18,974 nucleotides of DNA, from assembly GCA_030050125.1 (NCBI GenBank), contig JASIJN010000205.1, positions 1-18,974 on the forward strand. Direction: 5' to 3'. This stretch comes from Streptosporangiaceae bacterium. GTDB lineage: Bacteria; Actinomycetota; Actinomycetes; Streptosporangiales; Streptosporangiaceae. A program made the position numbers and the translations under genes. A model generated the notes under the pieces. The model was not told the DNA's origin and searched no databases. It saw only the letters and a program-made list of their open reading frames with translations. Each line of letters starts with the position of its first letter. Positions within the stretch are counted from its first letter, which is position 1. This document shows, piece after piece, positions 5,562 to 13,343 of the stretch.

Positions 5562-7835
5562 GTGCCAGGCACGCATGTGTGGATCACCGGCGGCGACCAT
5601 ATCGGACGAGCGGCGGCCGCGGCGGCCTGCGAGCCGGACGCGACCGTGTGCTGCCACCGGCGGCTGCGCGGCCCGTACACCGGGACCGGCTCGCTGCTGC
5701 GCGCGATAGTTCCAGGCATTCATCGTCGCGCCCCGGAACTGACCGCCCGGCATGCCATCGAGATCCTGACGGTGGCGCCCGAACTCGGGTCGCTGCTGGG
5801 ACCCGCGCCGCAGACGCTGACGGCGACGGCGCCGGAGGAACGGACCCGCTGGTACTCGCGCTGCCGGACCAGGCGCGTCGCCCATGGCATCGTGGACTTC
5901 CTGCGGCAGTCCGCCGCCGTCGCCCCGCTGACCGCCTGTTTCCGCCAGGTCGATCACGCCGACCCGACCGACCTGGAGTTCTTGTCCATCGCGCTCAGAC
6001 GGCTAGAACCTTCGGTGGTCAGGCTGGTTGTCTGCTCGGCCGGTCCGCTCCAGCCGCTGGCCGGCGAGCTGGCCTCGCGGTGCCGGCGGCAGGTCGCCGC
6101 CTGCGAGCGCGGCCCCGACGGCGCCATGAGCGGCGATGCGGCGGGCGCGGCGTTCATCGATGCGGACGGCACGAGCGAGGCGCCCGGCGAGCGCGAGGCC
6201 TACCTGCGGCTCGATCTTGCCCGGCGGGCGGAGCTGCACGACCTGCGGGCCGACCACCTCGAGCAGGCCGGAGAGTGGTCCCTGCGCCTGGGGGCCATCC
6301 CGTACCACAGGGCACGCGGCACCAAGGCAGACACCGCCGGTCGCTCGGCCCTGGGCGAAGCCATCAGCTACTGCATCGGCATGGCCTTCTACGATGCCGC
6401 CCTGGACCTGGCCGGGCGGCTCGGCCTGCTGACCGACGCCGACGCCGACCCCGAGCAGTATTACCAGGTGCAGACCGCCAAGGCGCAGTGCCTGGCGCTG
6501 CTCGAGCGCCCCGCCGAGACCGAACCCATCTACTACGACCTGCTGTCCCGGTCGGCGTCGCCGCGATGGCACATGAACGTGTGCTCCGCGTTGTCGATGT
6601 TGTACGCGCGGCTGCTCGGCGACGACCCCGAGGGCCATATGCGCGCCCTCGCGCACGTGAACACCGCCATCGCGATCGCCAGCCAGCTCGAAGACCCAGC
6701 GGACCGGGCATTTCACACCGCGGTCCTGACCAACGGCAAGGCCCTGGCGCAAATGCACCTGGGCAACCTTCCCGCATCGCTGGACCTGGCCACCGACGGC
6801 ATCCAGCGCCTGGACCGCGAACTGCCGCCCGGCGGGCACCGGCTGCATCGCTGCGTGCTGTACCACAATCGCGCCCGGGCACTGGCCGCGCTCGGCCGAC
6901 CGGAAGACGCGCTGGCCGGATTCGACCAGGTCATCAGCCTCGACCCGAACTACTCCGAGTACCGGTTCGACCGGGCGAACCTGCTGTTGAAGCTCGGCCG
7001 CCACGCCGAAGCCCTGGCCGGCTACCAGGACGCCATCGATCTCGGCCCGCCCTGCCCCGAGCTGTACTACAACCGCGGCACCGCGCATGCCGCCGCCGGC
7101 GACCTCCAGGCAGCGATCCGCGACTTCCGCTACGTCCTCGACCTGGAACCCGACTACGCCGACGCCTGGGTCAGCCTCGCCTCAGTCCTGCTGGACGCGG
7201 GCGAGCCGAAGCGCGCCCTCGCGGAGGCCCAGGCCGGGCTGCGCATCGCCCGGCACAGCCCGCGGCTGCACTGCACCCTCGGCCTGGCCCACCTCGAACT
7301 CGGCGACCCGGCCGCAGCCCTGCACGCCTTCGACCACGCCCTGGCCATCGACCCGAGCCTCACCCAGGCCCTCGCCAATCGCGCCGTCGCCGCCTGTCAG
7401 CAGGGTCACTACGAGGCCGCCATCGCAGACCTGACCGCCGCCCTCGAACGCGACCCGGCCAACCCCGACCTGCTCTACAACCGCGGCTTCGCTCTCGAAA
7501 CCGCCGGCCGCCTCGACGAGGCGATCACCGACTACACCAGCGCCCTTGGGCTGGCGGGCGCCGACCGCGCCGAACTCCTCTACCGGCGCGGCCACTGCCA
7601 CGCCGCCCTCGGCAGAACCGACGACGCAACCAGCGACTTTCGCGCGGCGTACCGCTTCCTCACCGGTCCGGCCGGCTCGGCCGCACGGATGAAACCGTTA
7701 CCCGCCCGGTCACATAAGGGCCGAGGTATGACAGCTCCTGTACTCGACGATCTTGTGCCCAGCCGTCTTTCTAGTGTCACGGCAATGGCCTGCCATTTGC
7801 GAGCGGACTGGCGGGCGATGTCGGCAAGCAGGTAA
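5562..7835 (+). CDS. Tetratricopeptide-repeat protein with degenerate ATPase-like N-terminus
   Basis: A 757-residue protein. The N-terminal part (to about 170) resembles the C-half of AAA-type ATPase modules of large LuxR-like proteins: an LRGPYTGTGSLLRA block (35-48) and a Walker-B-like VDHADPTDLEFL stretch, but no P-loop, so ATP hydrolysis is doubtful. Residues 431-702 are eight tandem TPRs of exactly 34 residues (first CVLYHNRARALAALGRPEDA), a protein-binding solenoid. The GTG at 5562 has a GGGGAGG site. No signal or membrane segment. The conserved part ends near residue 704; the last about 50 residues lie antisense to the StrR-like gene, include a TTA codon (7698-7700, residue 713) and look non-conserved. 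Likely a scaffold or regulator; partner unknown. Confidence 0.8.
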   Translation: MPGTHVWITGGDHIGRAAAAAACEPDATVCCHRRLRGPYTGTGSLLRAIVPGIHRRAPELTARHAIEILTVAPELGSLLGPAPQTLTATAPEERTRWYSRCRTRRVAHGIVDFLRQSAAVAPLTACFRQVDHADPTDLEFLSIALRRLEPSVVRLVVCSAGPLQPLAGELASRCRRQVAACERGPDGAMSGDAAGAAFIDADGTSEAPGEREAYLRLDLARRAELHDLRADHLEQAGEWSLRLGAIPYHRARGTKADTAGRSALGEAISYCIGMAFYDAALDLAGRLGLLTDADADPEQYYQVQTAKAQCLALLERPAETEPIYYDLLSRSASPRWHMNVCSALSMLYARLLGDDPEGHMRALAHVNTAIAIASQLEDPADRAFHTAVLTNGKALAQMHLGNLPASLDLATDGIQRLDRELPPGGHRLHRCVLYHNRARALAALGRPEDALAGFDQVISLDPNYSEYRFDRANLLLKLGRHAEALAGYQDAIDLGPPCPELYYNRGTAHAAAGDLQAAIRDFRYVLDLEPDYADAWVSLASVLLDAGEPKRALAEAQAGLRIARHSPRLHCTLGLAHLELGDPAAALHAFDHALAIDPSLTQALANRAVAACQQGHYEAAIADLTAALERDPANPDLLYNRGFALETAGRLDEAITDYTSALGLAGADRAELLYRRGHCHAALGRTDDATSDFRAAYRFLTGPAGSAARMKPLPARSHKGRGMTAPVLDDLVPSRLSSVTAMACHLRADWRAMSASR

Positions 7836-8674
7836 CCGCAATGCGCAGGCAGCGTATCGATGAACGCTTCGATCTGATCCGGCGCGCCGGCCTGCTGCTC
7901 GAGACAGCGCAATAGGATCCGCCCGGCCTCGGTGTACCGGACAGCAGGATCCTTTCCGAGTTTCTCCAGCGACGACGCAAGCCCGCGTCGTGAGGATCTC
8001 ATGCTTCTGGCCGGGTCATCGTGGCCCGCCGGGGCCCGGCCCGGGACCTCGTTGACGTCTCTCAGACCGGGAACCGGATCGGCTCCCCTGCGCAGCCGAT
8101 CCCGGACATCCTTGGCGGTCGACGGCGAGACGCCAGCCGCCCGGGCTATCTCGCGCAGGGAAGCGTTCGGCTGGTTTCTGATCACGTCTTGCGCTTTCAG
8201 CCGCCCCTCGGCCGGGCTGACCGGCCGGACCCGGCCGTCTCGGCCAATCCGTGCGGTGCTGTGATCCGGGGCCAGGTGGGCCCGTCGTCGGATCGATCCC
8301 ACCGTCCCGGCAGCCAGCCCGGTGATCTCCCCGATCGACCGGTCCGACCATTGCGGCTGCCACCCGATGATGCGTTCCGCCGCGGCCTCCCGGTCGGCCA
8401 GCGTCAGCGGCAGGCCGTGAGTCACGTTGGCCCGGACCCCCGCCAGGAACGCCTGATGCCCGTCGCCGTCGAAGAACTGCACCTCGACAGTCTGGTTCCC
8501 GCGCAGTTGCGCGGCGCGCCAGCGGTGCATCCCGTCGATCACCCGCATCGTCTGCCGATGTACCAGGATCGGCGGCAAACCGGCCTCGACCTGCGCCAGC
8601 GCCTCGGCATGCTCGAGGTTCTCCCCCTCCAGCCGAGGTGAGTATCCCGCCCGGAGCGCAGCAACCGGAACCAT
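7580..8674 (-). CDS. StrR-like ParB/RepB-domain transcription regulator
   Basis: A 364-residue protein. Residues 1-90 are a ParB/Srx-like domain (PRLEGENLEHAEAL, LPPILVHR, the VIDGMHRWRAA box at 45-55, VQFFDG, ANVTHGLPL), followed by helix-turn-helix segments at 113-131 (SIGEITGLAAGTVGSIRRR) and 171-194. This arrangement is that of StrR-type pathway regulators of antibiotic clusters rather than chromosome-partitioning ParB. I chose ATG 8674 because a nearly perfect anti-16S match (GGGAGGTGATC) abuts it and the domain begins at once; the frame is open to 9025 but with poor third-position GC. The recognisable C-terminal domain ends near residue 305. Residues about 281-364 overlap the TPR gene and L320 is a TTA codon (7715-7717). 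No biosynthetic genes are visible nearby, so its target is unknown. Confidence 0.82.
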   Translation of the reverse strand: MVPVAALRAGYSPRLEGENLEHAEALAQVEAGLPPILVHRQTMRVIDGMHRWRAAQLRGNQTVEVQFFDGDGHQAFLAGVRANVTHGLPLTLADREAAAERIIGWQPQWSDRSIGEITGLAAGTVGSIRRRAHLAPDHSTARIGRDGRVRPVSPAEGRLKAQDVIRNQPNASLREIARAAGVSPSTAKDVRDRLRRGADPVPGLRDVNEVPGRAPAGHDDPARSMRSSRRGLASSLEKLGKDPAVRYTEAGRILLRCLEQQAGAPDQIEAFIDTLPAHCGYLLADIARQSARKWQAIAVTLERRLGTRSSSTGAVIPRPLCDRAGNGFIRAAEPAGPVRKRYAARKSLVASSVLPRAAWQWPRR

Positions 8675-8688
8675 GATCACCTCCCTTT
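8675..8688 (-). promoter_or_regulatory. Near-perfect ribosome binding site deciding the StrR-like start
   Basis: On the minus strand AAAGGGAGGTGATC runs straight into the ATG at 8674. GGAGGTGATC is fully complementary to the 3' end of 16S rRNA. It rules in favour of this start over upstream in-frame starts. Confidence 0.75.
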
Positions 8689-9088
8689 CCGGGGCTGCAT
8701 CACGCGGACTAGGCAGCCGCACCGGGGCATCAGCCTGAACTGCCAGGGCCCGCCCAGGCACGGGCGATCTACGGGTAACGCCCACCATCGGCAGCGCGCT
8801 CCTCCCATTCGGCCGGTGCCGCGAATCGACACCTTCTAACGCCAGACGGCAGTCACAGTAACCAGCCATATACTTACGCAGGTGACGAAGGGCCTGCAAC
8901 CCGATATTTCCTACGCTGGCTGCGTCAATCTCCGGCATGCACAGCAGGACGGCCCTCGTGCGAGGCCTGACCGCACCGTGTCGTCCTTGGTCGGCGAAGA
9001 GTCGCTCACGCCCTAGCCCTTCCACCGGGGCTCGGCCCGCTTATGAACGTCAGAATGGCGTTCCCTTGAACTCGGGTCCAGGCGGTAC

Positions 9089-9113
9089 TACCGGCAAAGT
9101 ACCGGCAAAGTAC
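9089..9113. repeat. Tandem 11-bp repeat, two copies
   Basis: TACCGGCAAAG occurs twice head to tail (9089-9099 and 9100-9110) followed by TAC. The 11-bp period equals one helical turn. It lies 29 bp past the stop of the DNA glycosylase gene and about 415 bp upstream of the StrR-like start. Could be a protein-binding iteron pair or a slippage duplication. Confidence 0.6.
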
Positions 9114-9141
9114 GAGGGTCGTGATGGCACCCTGGCAGGCG

Positions 9142-10038
9142 CTAATCGCTTATCCAGTCCGCCGTGAGGAACAGCCAGAACGCGAGACCCGCGTACCGCC
9201 GGTAGCGGCGGAAACGGCGCACGATCGCCTGGTCGGACGCGGCACGCCCGTTGAGTTTCGCGTAGGTCGGCCGGGTCCAGGAGTCGAGTATGAGGCGCTG
9301 GTAGCGGCCGAGGGCGGTCAGCATCACATGGGCGGCTGCGTAGGGGCCGACGCCGGGCAAGGCGAGGAGCCGCCTTTCGACCTCGGCATCGGGCAGGGCC
9401 GGGTCGGTCAGTTCCTCCAGGTCCAGCCGTCCCTCGGCGACGTCGATGGCCAGGCGCTGCAGGTAAGCGCCGCGGTAGCCTGCCCGCGCGACGTCCGTGT
9501 AGAACTCGGCTCCCGCGGTCGCCATCGCCGCCGGGCCGGGAAACGCGCGCCTGCCGCCGGTGTCTGCCGCACCGAGCTCGCTGACCAGCGCCTGGGTCAT
9601 CCGGATGGTCGCCGACCAGGAGCAGTTGGTGGTGCAGATCGTCTTGACGACGTCCTCGAAGACGGTGGGGCTGCGCAGCATCCGTCCGGCACCCGTGGTG
9701 ACCCATGCGAGGACCGGATCGGCGGCGGCGAGCGCATAGAACGGTGAGAGATCTTCGTCGAGGCGGAGCAGGTGGCGGGCGGCCGCGGCCAGCCGCGTGC
9801 CGGTGGCCGTGTCGGCGGGCCTTTCGGCGGCCTCGACCACCGCCAGCCCCGGGCTGGCCTCACGGATACGGAAGGTGCGCGCCCGGCCGTCGAGTTCCAG
9901 CGTCGTCTCCAGGACCCAGTTCTCGAGGTCCATCCGGTGCGGCGGCAGCGTCGCGACGCCGTGCGAGGCCAGGATGCGCCGGAAGTCGACCCTTTCGCCG
10001 CCCCCTCCGATCAGCGGCACCTCTGCTGTGATGTCCAA
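9142..10038 (-). CDS. HhH-GPD DNA glycosylase (AlkA/3-methyladenine glycosylase-like)
   Basis: A 298-residue protein from TTG 10038. It has the helix-hairpin-helix LPGVGPYAA (residues 227-235) and the GPD-loop aspartate D252 in LILDSWTRP, the catalytic residue of this superfamily. Upstream are ASHGVATLPPHR (about 25-36), LRLDEDLSPFYALA, and RMLRSPTVFEDVVKTICTTNC (about 120-140), typical of an actinobacterial group often named 3-methyladenine glycosylase or, misleadingly, HesB. It should excise damaged bases in base-excision repair; lesion specificity is unknown, and the C-terminus has no [4Fe-4S] cysteine cluster. The frame runs up to TTG 10116, but those codons are GC-poor in third position and AAAGGGA precedes 10038, so the shorter form is preferred. 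Divergent from the STAND regulator. Confidence 0.82.
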   Translation of the reverse strand: MDITAEVPLIGGGGERVDFRRILASHGVATLPPHRMDLENWVLETTLELDGRARTFRIREASPGLAVVEAAERPADTATGTRLAAAARHLLRLDEDLSPFYALAAADPVLAWVTTGAGRMLRSPTVFEDVVKTICTTNCSWSATIRMTQALVSELGAADTGGRRAFPGPAAMATAGAEFYTDVARAGYRGAYLQRLAIDVAEGRLDLEELTDPALPDAEVERRLLALPGVGPYAAAHVMLTALGRYQRLILDSWTRPTYAKLNGRAASDQAIVRRFRRYRRYAGLAFWLFLTADWISD

Positions 10039-10073
10039 AGCGTCCCTTTCTAGGCCCGGCGCCCAGGACTGGA

Positions 10074-10106
10074 AGCCAACCGAGAGCCAGCCGGAAGCTA
10101 ACCGAC
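10074..10106. repeat. Three tandem imperfect 11-bp repeats
   Basis: AGCCAACCGAG (10074-10084), AGCCAGCCGGA (10085-10095) and AGCTAACCGAC (10096-10106) follow head to tail; the outer two, 22 bp apart, agree best (GGAAGCnAACCGA with one mismatch over 13 bp). It lies 36 bp upstream of the glycosylase start in the control region shared with the STAND regulator. Direct repeats with 11-bp phasing are typical of SARP-type activator sites. Confidence 0.55.
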
Positions 10107-10240
10107 ATATGGGCAATGACGGTTACTAGTAGGGCAACGCTAACGCAGGCCAGCCAGAGGCGCACGATCGCGGCGTGGCGGTATTGCCGACGGCGGAGCC
10201 CTGGCCGGCGCGGATGGCGGGGCCGGTAAGCTACCTGGCT

Positions 10241-10246
10241 TAGCGT
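10241..10246 (+). promoter_or_regulatory. Candidate -10 box of the STAND regulator gene
   Basis: TAGCGT fits the TAnnnT form; transcription near 10253 would give a leader of about 40 nt before ATG 10292. No good -35 at standard spacing. Confidence 0.25.
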
Positions 10247-10291
10247 CGTGTGTCGAGCGGTGCCTGGTGCGAAGGCTGCATCGGAGTCGGT

Positions 10292-12613
10292 ATGGCTACG
10301 AGATGTGCTAGAAGCGACTTGTCGGGTCAGTGGCTGCGGGAATCGCGCCTGGCTGCCGGGCTGACGCAGGAGGAACTGGCGGAGCGGTCAGGGCTGGCCG
10401 TGCGCACGATCAGCAACCTCGAGCGGGGGGTCTCTGCCCGGCCGTACCCCAGGTCGATCCGGTTGCTGGTGCAGGCACTAGAGCTGCCGCAGGACCTTGC
10501 CGGTGAGATGATCGCCGGGTACCGCAATGACGGCACGCCGGGAGATCCAGCAGGGCGCGGCGGTGACAGAACCGGCCAGGCTGGCCACGCTCTGGCAGAG
10601 AATCAGCGGCCGTCAATCGTACCGAGGCAGTTGCCGGCGGCTCCGAGGAATTTCGTGGAGCGGCAGCGGGAGCTGGACGTGCTGGCCAGGCTGCTGGCCG
10701 AGACCGGTGGCGAGCCGGGCGGAGTGGTGGTCAGCGCGATCAGCGGGATGGCCGGGGTGGGCAAGACGGCGCTGGCGTTGCACTGGGCTCACCGGGTCGC
10801 GGAGAGATTTCCGGATGGCCAGCTATATACCGATCTGCGGGGGTTCAGCCCGTCGGGAACGCCGGTTGAGCCTGCTGTCGCGCTTCGGGGGTTTCTTGAT
10901 GGCCTGGGTGTGCCGGCGGAGCAGGTTCCGGCCAGTCTCGAGGCGCGGGCCGGGTTGTACCGGAGCCTGGTCGCGGGCCGGCGGGTACTCATCGTCCTCG
11001 ATAACGCTCGGCATACCGAGCAGGTCCGTCCACTGCTGCCCAGTTCGCCCGGATGCATGGTGCTGGTGACCAGTCGCACCCGGCTGACCGGGCTGGCCGT
11101 CGACGGGGATGCCGACCTGCTCACGCTGGACGTGCTAGGCGAAGAGGGTGCCGGCAGGTTGCTGGCGGCGCGGATAGGAGCCGACCGGATAGCGGCCGAG
11201 CCTGACGCGGTCAGCGAGCTCATCGGGCTCTGCGCGCGGCTGCCGCTGGCGTTGGCGATTGTCGCCGCCCGCGTCGTCGGCCAGCCCGGATTCCCGCTTG
11301 CCGAGCTGACGGCTGAGCTGCGTGATGCCGCCCGCCGACTGGACGGCCTCGACGCCGGGGACGCGGCCAGTAGCGTCCGCGCGGTGTTGTCCTGGTCGTA
11401 CCAGCAGCTGGCGGAGGCTCCAGCACGGATGCTGCGGTTGTTGTCTGTCCATCCCGGCCCCGATATCACCTCCGCGGCGGCCGCGAGCCTGACCGGGACC
11501 GCGCTGGGCCCGGCACGGAGCACGCTTCGAACCCTGGCCGTGGCGAACCTGATCACCGAATACCAGCCCGGCCGGTATACCCTGCATGACTTGTTGCGCG
11601 CCTTCGCCGCCGAGGAAGCACAGGCCGCCGGCCGCGCCCAGGATAACCACGCGGCCATGCACCGGGTACTCGATCACTACCTGCACACCACGAACACCGC
11701 TGACCTCATGACGAGCCAGGAACGGCAGCCGATCACTCTGGCCGCGCGGCTACCAGGTGTCTCACCAGAGAGTCTGGCGACCAGGGACCAGGCGCTGGCC
11801 TGGCTCGATGCCGAGCACGTGGTCCTGGTGAAACTCATCGGCCGGGCCGCCGAGGCTGGGTTCGATGTGCACGCCTGGCAGCTCGCCTGGAGCCTCGCGG
11901 TGTACTTCCGGCTGCGGGGGCACTGGCAGTACATGGTCACCACCCAGCGCATCGCGCTGGCCTGCGCGAGGCACCTGGGCGACCAAGACGCGCAGGCTCG
12001 CATGCACCGCGAGTTCGGCTTCGCAATTGGCCAGGTCGGCCGGTTTCGCGAGGCACACGGTCACCTGCGGCGAGCGCTGAAACTGTACCGAGCGCTAGGT
12101 GACCAGGATGGCCAGGCCCGTGCTCGCCTCGCCTTTGGCTGTGTATTTTGCCTCCAAGGCCGCGTCCGCGAGGCGCTCGACAGCACGCGTGCGGCCCTGC
12201 GCCCGCCGCCGGCTCACAAACATTCAGCGGATAAAGCGGTCACACGAATTACCTATGCAATCGCGCTGAACAACCTGGGCTGGTTCCACGCCCAACTCGG
12301 CGATCTTTCCGAGGCCCTTACCTGTTGCGAGCACGCGCTGGACTTGCATCGGGAGATTGGCAGCCATAACGGCCAGGCAGTCACCCTGGACAGCCTGGGT
12401 TACATCTACCATCGGCTCGGCCGCCACGATCAGGCGATCGCTCACTACCGGCTCGCTGCCGACCAGTACCGCCACATTGGTGACCGGCATGAGCTTGCCA
12501 AGACTATCGGCCGGATGGACGAGACCTGCCGGGCCGCGGCCGACAACGCTGCCGCCCGGGAGGCCTTCCGGGACGCCGTGCATATCCTCGACAGCATGCA
12601 ATTAAGGCACTGA
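10292..12613 (+). CDS. XRE-NB-ARC-TPR (STAND) transcription regulator
   Basis: A 773-residue protein with, in order: an XRE-type helix-turn-helix (residues about 12-65, GLTQEELAERSGLAVRTISNLERG), a linker, an NB-ARC STAND ATPase with P-loop GMAGVGKT (152-159), Walker B LIVLDNA (233-239), an SRTRL sensor stretch and the LPLAL motif (317-321), a winged-helix-like segment, then C-terminal TPRs (about 540-765). Known relatives are actinomycete regulators in which ATP-driven opening follows ligand sensing by the TPR part. Start ATG 10292 has only a weak CGGAG site; GTG 10250 is in frame. Leu codon TTA at 12602-12604, three codons before the stop, is its only one. The last 169 bp overlap the RsbW-like gene on the other strand. 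Target genes unknown. Confidence 0.85.
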   Translation: MATRCARSDLSGQWLRESRLAAGLTQEELAERSGLAVRTISNLERGVSARPYPRSIRLLVQALELPQDLAGEMIAGYRNDGTPGDPAGRGGDRTGQAGHALAENQRPSIVPRQLPAAPRNFVERQRELDVLARLLAETGGEPGGVVVSAISGMAGVGKTALALHWAHRVAERFPDGQLYTDLRGFSPSGTPVEPAVALRGFLDGLGVPAEQVPASLEARAGLYRSLVAGRRVLIVLDNARHTEQVRPLLPSSPGCMVLVTSRTRLTGLAVDGDADLLTLDVLGEEGAGRLLAARIGADRIAAEPDAVSELIGLCARLPLALAIVAARVVGQPGFPLAELTAELRDAARRLDGLDAGDAASSVRAVLSWSYQQLAEAPARMLRLLSVHPGPDITSAAAASLTGTALGPARSTLRTLAVANLITEYQPGRYTLHDLLRAFAAEEAQAAGRAQDNHAAMHRVLDHYLHTTNTADLMTSQERQPITLAARLPGVSPESLATRDQALAWLDAEHVVLVKLIGRAAEAGFDVHAWQLAWSLAVYFRLRGHWQYMVTTQRIALACARHLGDQDAQARMHREFGFAIGQVGRFREAHGHLRRALKLYRALGDQDGQARARLAFGCVFCLQGRVREALDSTRAALRPPPAHKHSADKAVTRITYAIALNNLGWFHAQLGDLSEALTCCEHALDLHREIGSHNGQAVTLDSLGYIYHRLGRHDQAIAHYRLAADQYRHIGDRHELAKTIGRMDETCRAAADNAAAREAFRDAVHILDSMQLRH

Positions 12614-13104
12614 CCAGACCCTAACGCGAGAGACCCCTGACCGGAGCAAAGCGAAAGAGCAACATAAACTGTCTTGCCAGCGCCGGAGTATCGCTCCGCG
12701 GTCCCTCGTATCCCCCGGTACATGTCAATCAGTCCGTCGATGAGCTGAAGACCGCGCCCGCTTTCTTCATCGTCATCGGGATCTTGGCGCACCGGTATTT
12801 CGGTACTATTGTCCCGGACTTCAATCCACAGGTCGCTCCCATCGTACCAAAGGAGCAGATCGATCAGATCGTCGCAGTAGGCCAGCGCATTGGTGACGAG
12901 TTCGCTGACTATGAGCTGCAACAGATCGTCGTATTCCGCAAGGCCCCACCCGGGGGCTACCTTGCGAACCTGCTCGCGGGCGTAACCAACCTGCACGGGT
13001 TCGGGGCGCAGACGGCAGCTGAAAGAGACGTCAGATGCGGCAGTCACATGTGCCACGACTTGCGAGGTTTCTGACGTCCAGGGAGGGTGGGCCCGAGGAC
13101 TCAC
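12445..13104 (-). CDS. RsbW-like ATP-binding protein (HATPase_c_2, anti-sigma kinase type)
   Basis: A 219-residue protein from GTG 13104, preceded by AAGGGG. It has the GHKL fold of small actinomycete ATPases: N-box ELVTNALAY (68-76), a G1-like VRDNSTEIPV (96-105) with DNS in place of the usual DxG, and a G2 box SGRGLQLIDGL (115-125), ending in TVYVALSL at about 152. Relatives are serine kinases or anti-sigma factors, or regulators whose partners are XRE proteins. It is unusual in carrying 65-70 extra residues with no family resemblance; residues from about 164 are antisense to the end of the STAND regulator gene. No anti-anti-sigma or sigma gene is nearby. The core call is firm, the tail is doubtful. 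Confidence 0.78.
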   Translation of the reverse strand: MSPRAHPPWTSETSQVVAHVTAASDVSFSCRLRPEPVQVGYAREQVRKVAPGWGLAEYDDLLQLIVSELVTNALAYCDDLIDLLLWYDGSDLWIEVRDNSTEIPVRQDPDDDEESGRGLQLIDGLIDMYRGIRGTAERYSGAGKTVYVALSLCSGQGSLALGSGQCLNCMLSRICTASRKASRAAALSAAARQVSSIRPIVLASSCRSPMWRYWSAASR

Positions 13105-13163
13105 CGCATGGGGCCCCTTATGCTGCCCGGCCGACGAGACCGTCGCCGCTCCCCCGATGGCCC

Positions 13164-13174
13164 TGAGTCACTCA
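13164..13174. repeat. 11-bp perfect palindrome
   Basis: TGAGTCACTCA, symmetric about its central C, lies in the 239-bp region between the divergent RsbW-like and DUF4037 genes. Candidate operator; short. Confidence 0.35.
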
Positions 13175-13181
13175 TGTAACC

Positions 13182-13221
13182 CAGTCTTCGCACGCCAGGG
13201 ATGCCCGGGCCATGAAGACTG
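13182..13221. repeat. Inverted repeat with 8-bp arms, 24-bp spacer
   Basis: CAGTCTTC (13182-13189) and GAAGACTG (13214-13221) are exact reverse complements, of mixed composition, so less likely by chance than GC-only arms. It lies about 80 bp from the RsbW-like start and 120 bp from the DUF4037 start, near the 11-bp palindrome at 13164. Confidence 0.45.
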
Positions 13222-13343
13222 ACCGGCAAACTTGCGCCAGGGACGACCATCGCCCCGTCGCCCCGGCGCCACGGATGTTCGTAACCGGCGGACGGCGCGC
13301 AAATCGGTAGCTTCCGCCGGTGCCGATCTGATGGGCTGCCGTT

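Larger units (their letters stand above)
8675..9141. other. 467-bp gene-free region upstream of the StrR-like gene
   Basis: The frame of the StrR-like gene continues upstream to 9025, but its third positions are not GC-rich and it even contains a TTA codon, so I read it as non-coding. No other credible gene on either strand. It holds the ribosome site at 8675-8688 and a tandem 11-bp repeat at 9089-9110. No clear promoter could be placed. Confidence 0.6.

Noticed and set aside
6003..7088. Minus-strand frame of 361 codons opposite the TPR gene
   Set aside because: Antisense shadow; the plus-strand TPR pattern is unmistakable.
7580..8674. ParB-domain protein as a plasmid or chromosome partition factor
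   Set aside because: No ParA gene or parS-like cluster nearby, and the motifs fit StrR-type regulators better.
8675..9025. 117-codon N-terminal extension of the StrR-like regulator
   Set aside because: Third positions are GC-poor, it contains a TTA codon, and a near-perfect ribosome site abuts the internal ATG at 8674.
10039..10116. 26-codon N-terminal extension of the DNA glycosylase starting at TTG 10116
   Set aside because: Codon use is unlike the gene body and it covers the 11-bp direct repeats; the TTG at 10038 has a ribosome-site-like AAAGGGA.
10292..12613. STAND protein as an Avs-type or similar antiphage defence ATPase
   Set aside because: It has an N-terminal XRE DNA-binding domain rather than a nuclease, TIR or protease effector, and no defence genes are next to it.
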